DNA from: Pseudomonadota bacterium | Lineage (GTDB): Bacteria > Pseudomonadota > Gammaproteobacteria > Burkholderiales > Burkholderiaceae_C | Reading direction: 5' to 3' | Length of the DNA: 64,000 nucleotides | NCBI GenBank assembly: GCA_020161775.1 | Contig: JAIUOW010000009.1 | Coordinates: 119,380 to 183,379, forward strand | In this document: positions 61,475 through 64,000 of the stretch, piece after piece | How the letters are laid out: each line of letters begins with the position of its first letter | Numbering within the stretch: the stretch's first letter is position 1 | The notes under the pieces: generated by a model | Told to the model about the DNA's origin: nothing | The model's input: the letters and a program-made list of their open reading frames with translations, nothing else | Databases searched by the model: none | Translations under genes and position numbers: made by a program

Positions 61475-61498
61475 AAGGCGCCCACTCCCGGGCGCTTT
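61475..61498 (+). terminator. Probable intrinsic terminator after grxD
   Basis: AAGGCGCCC (61475-61483) pairs with GGGCGCTTT (61490-61498), nine pairs with one G-U, loop of six bases. The T run is only three, followed by C-rich sequence, so efficiency is uncertain. It would close the hemA-prfA-prmC-grxD unit. Confidence 0.55.
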
Positions 61499-61563
61499 CC
61501 CCCCTTTCAACACTGGCACGGCTTATGCTGGAATACAGCCGTGATCGTTGAAAGGAGTCGCCG

Positions 61564-62571
61564 ATGGAATCCCGCAGTCTCGTTCCTCAGTCCTCTTCGT
61601 TCCAGCTGCCCATTGCTCAGGTGCGCAGCGTGTTCCGCCCCGACGAGGTGGAACGCAAACTGGCCAAGCTCCAGGACATGGGCAGCCAGCGTGAACACGA
61701 CAACCTGCGCAGCACCTACGAACGCATGCTGGAGCGCGGCCCCGAGCGCTTCCAGGTCAAGCCCAGTGGCGTGCCCGACATGGCGGCGCTGTACGACCAG
61801 TTGCCCAACTTCACCGATGCGCTGGACGACGTTCGCCGACATGTTGCCCTGAGCCAGGACAGCCGCGACGGGCTGGAGGTCACCCCCATGCTGCTGCTGG
61901 GCCCGCCCGGCATTGGCAAGACCCACTTCGCGCGCAGGCTCGCAGCCTTGCTGGGCACGGGCATGAACCTGGTGCCCATGAGCTCCATGACGGCGGGCTG
62001 GCTGCTGTCGGGCTCCTCATCGCAATGGAAGGGCTCCAGGCCCGGCAAGGTCTTCGAGGCGCTGATCGACGGCCAGTACGCCAACCCGGTGATCGTGGTG
62101 GACGAAGTGGACAAGGCCAGCGCCGACGCGCAGTACGACCCGCTGGGCGCGCTGTATGGTCTGCTGGAACATGACAGCGCGCAGGACTTCATGGACGAGT
62201 TCGCCGAGGTATCCATTGATGCCAGCCAGGTCGTGTGGGTGCTGACGGCCAACGATGAACGGTCCATCCCCGAGCCCATCCTGAACCGCATGAACGTGTT
62301 CGAGATCGAGCCGCCCACGCCCGAAGCGGCGCGGCGCATCGCGCGCAACCTGTACCAGGGCATCCGTGAGGAACACGGCTGGGGGGAACGCTTTGCGGCC
62401 GAGCCCGAGGCCGACACGCTGGACTTCCTGGCGGCTTTGGCGCCACGCGAAATGCGCCGGGCATTGATGACCGGCTTTGGCAATGCGCGGCTGGACGGCC
62501 GCGACACCGTGCACGTGGACGACCTGCCCAGACCGGGCGCTGCCAAAACACGCATCGGGTTTTTCCAGTAG
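61564..62571 (+). CDS. AAA-family ATPase (Lon-like)
   Basis: A 335-residue AAA+ ATPase with Walker A GPPGIGKT (113-120), Walker B VIVVDE (176-181) and a Lon-like arrangement (RPGKVFEALIDGQYANPVIVVDEVDK). The sensor-1 asparagine (LTANDE) is present, while no protease domain follows. ATG 61564 has AAGGAG just upstream. The role and partner are not known. Confidence 0.85.
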   Translation: MESRSLVPQSSSFQLPIAQVRSVFRPDEVERKLAKLQDMGSQREHDNLRSTYERMLERGPERFQVKPSGVPDMAALYDQLPNFTDALDDVRRHVALSQDSRDGLEVTPMLLLGPPGIGKTHFARRLAALLGTGMNLVPMSSMTAGWLLSGSSSQWKGSRPGKVFEALIDGQYANPVIVVDEVDKASADAQYDPLGALYGLLEHDSAQDFMDEFAEVSIDASQVVWVLTANDERSIPEPILNRMNVFEIEPPTPEAARRIARNLYQGIREEHGWGERFAAEPEADTLDFLAALAPREMRRALMTGFGNARLDGRDTVHVDDLPRPGAAKTRIGFFQ

Positions 62572-62616
62572 GGCACGGGGGACGGGCCGGTAAACTCCAT
62601 GCAGGAGTTCCGCGCC

Positions 62617-63924
62617 ATGTCCCTCAACCAGAGCCTGCTGCTCATTGCCCTGCTGATCGCTGCCAGCGCGTTCTTCTCGCTGGCCGAGATCTCGCTGGCC
62701 GCATCGCGCCGGCTGCGCCTGCGCCAGCTGGCCGACGACGGCGACCTGCGGGCCGACAAGGTGCTGCGGGTGCAGGAGCACCCGGGCCCTTACTTCACCG
62801 TGGTGCAGATCGGCCTGAACGCCGTGGCCATCCTGGGCGGCGTGGTGGGCGAAGGCGCGTGGAGCCCCTACTTCGTGCAGTTCTTCCTGCTGTGGCTGTC
62901 GCCCGCGGCGGCGCAGACGGCGGCCTTCATCGCGTCCTTCCTGGCCACGATCTCGCTGTTCCTGGTGTTTGCCGACCTGTTTCCCAAGCGGCTGGGCATG
63001 AACAACCCGGAACAGCTGGCCATGCGCATGGTCGGCCCCATGCAGGCGTTGACGACATTGTTGAAGCCCGTGGTGTGGCTGTTCAGCAAAACCACCGACG
63101 GCCTGTTCAGGCTGTTCGGCCTGCCGGCGCAGCGCGACGAAAAGGTCACCTCGGCCGACATCCTGGCGCTGACGGAGGCTGGCGCGCAGGCCGGCGTGCT
63201 GGCCCGGCGCGAGCAGCAGGTGATCGCCAACGTGTTCGAGCTGGACACGCGCACGGTGTCCAGCGCGATGACGCCGCGCGATCGCATCGCCTGGTTCCGC
63301 CGCGACGACCCGGACGCGGTGGTGCGCGCGCGCATCGCGGCCGAGCCGTTTTCCACCTACCCCGTGTGCGATGGCGTGATCGATCATGTGCTGGGCTATG
63401 TGGATGCCAAGGACCTGTTCCAGCGCGTGCTGAAAAACGAGCCCATCCCGCTGACCGACGAGGCGCTGCTGCACAAGGTACTGATCGTGCCCGACCGGTT
63501 GACGCTGGCCGAGGTGCTGGAGCAGTTCCGCCAGGCCCACGAGGACTTCGCCGTGATCGTCAACGAGTACAGCCTGGTGGTGGGCGTGGTCACGTTGAAT
63601 GACGTGATGAGCACGGTGATGGGTGAACTCGTGTCGCCACCTGACGAAGAGCAGATCGTGCGCCGCGACGAAAATTCCTGGCTCATCGACGGCGTGACCC
63701 CCATCACCGACGTGCTGCGCGCCCTGCAGCTTGAAGCCCTGCCCCACGGCGACGAGTACGAAACCCTGGCGGGCTTCCTGATGGTGATGCTGCGCCGAGT
63801 GCCGAAGCGGACCGACGCTGTCACCTGGGGCGGCTACAAATTCGAGGTGCTGGACGTGGACAGCTACCGCATCGACCAGGTGATGGTCACCAAAATCCAG
63901 GCGGCGGCTAGCTGTGAAGTGTGA
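62617..63924 (+). CDS. CNNM/CorC-type transporter-associated protein (hemolysin family)
   Basis: A 435-residue membrane protein: a DUF21/CNNM domain with about four membrane helices (residues 1-190), a pair of CBS domains (about 200-330; MTPRDRIAWFRRDDPD and VNEYSLVVGVVTLNDV) and a C-terminal CorC_HlyC domain. This family is linked to Mg2+/Co2+ efflux despite the old hemolysin label. ATG 62617 follows AGGAG; ATG 62599 would precede that site. Near the window end; the last 76 bases hold no further gene. Confidence 0.9.
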   Translation: MSLNQSLLLIALLIAASAFFSLAEISLAASRRLRLRQLADDGDLRADKVLRVQEHPGPYFTVVQIGLNAVAILGGVVGEGAWSPYFVQFFLLWLSPAAAQTAAFIASFLATISLFLVFADLFPKRLGMNNPEQLAMRMVGPMQALTTLLKPVVWLFSKTTDGLFRLFGLPAQRDEKVTSADILALTEAGAQAGVLARREQQVIANVFELDTRTVSSAMTPRDRIAWFRRDDPDAVVRARIAAEPFSTYPVCDGVIDHVLGYVDAKDLFQRVLKNEPIPLTDEALLHKVLIVPDRLTLAEVLEQFRQAHEDFAVIVNEYSLVVGVVTLNDVMSTVMGELVSPPDEEQIVRRDENSWLIDGVTPITDVLRALQLEALPHGDEYETLAGFLMVMLRRVPKRTDAVTWGGYKFEVLDVDSYRIDQVMVTKIQAAASCEV

Positions 63925-64000
63925 ACAGGTTCTTTCGAGGAATCGAGAGACGAGACATAGGTGAGGCGAGGTTGATGCCGTGGTGCGGGCGGTGCCAGTT

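Overview
The window looks like a chromosomal stretch of a G+C-rich betaproteobacterium, most likely Burkholderiales/Comamonadaceae. The reasons are the hemA-prfA-prmC-grxD block, a Bug-type (TctC) binding protein, the DUF6502/DUF5666 pair, the long form of QueF and the codon usage. No rRNA, tRNA, CRISPR array, integrase or insertion sequence was found. All function calls come from reading the sequence against remembered families; no search was run.

Layout. 1-4544: a gluconolactonase/SMP-30 protein cut by the window edge, a glutamate dehydrogenase with a leader hairpin that can cover its ribosome binding site, a GreA/GreB-like factor, a formylglycine-generating-enzyme-like protein and a glutathione S-transferase. 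4545-20961: a catabolic island in two transcription units, each starting with the same 12-bp palindrome (4855-4866 and 15905-15916) and each carrying a MarR regulator. 20962-23166: A/T-richer hypothetical genes, one of them frameshifted, and an inverted repeat. 23167-31283: alpha-2-macroglobulin and PBP1C. 31358-36600: L-lactate dehydrogenase, a BLUF protein, a TPR-methyltransferase and DNA polymerase IV. 36620-42860: a minor pilin/PilY1 operon. 42989-47263: a DUF11 protein divergent from a DUF6502-DUF5666 pair, with palindromes between them. 47288-53988: NikR, TctC, a shortened cytochrome c, a DUF3034/globin/cupredoxin/ECF sigma/anti-sigma block and a dienoyl-CoA isomerase-like protein. 53990-57690: QueF, a hydrolase, a prolyl-4-hydroxylase-like protein, YaaA and a small membrane protein. 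57791-63924: HemA, RF1, PrmC, Grx4, an AAA ATPase and a CorC/HlyC-type protein.

The standout is the catabolic island. Its gene content spells a near-complete route from a naphthoate to protocatechuate. A salicylate-5-hydroxylase-like oxygenase (12007-13799) with a naphthalene-dioxygenase-type Rieske ferredoxin (4898) could hydroxylate 2-naphthoate to 1-hydroxy-2-naphthoate. A gentisate-family bicupin dioxygenase (10868) would open the ring, a NahE/PhdJ-type hydratase-aldolase (9886) would release pyruvate and 2-carboxybenzaldehyde, and an aldehyde dehydrogenase (14398) would make o-phthalate. Phthalate 4,5-dioxygenase (15938), its reductase (18253), the dihydrodiol dehydrogenase (19215) and 4,5-dihydroxyphthalate decarboxylase (17256) then give protocatechuate. 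A five-gene branched-chain-amino-acid-type ABC importer sits in the first unit. The phthalate half is firm from sequence; the naphthoate half is an inference from the order and families of the enzymes. Protocatechuate ring cleavage is not encoded in this window.
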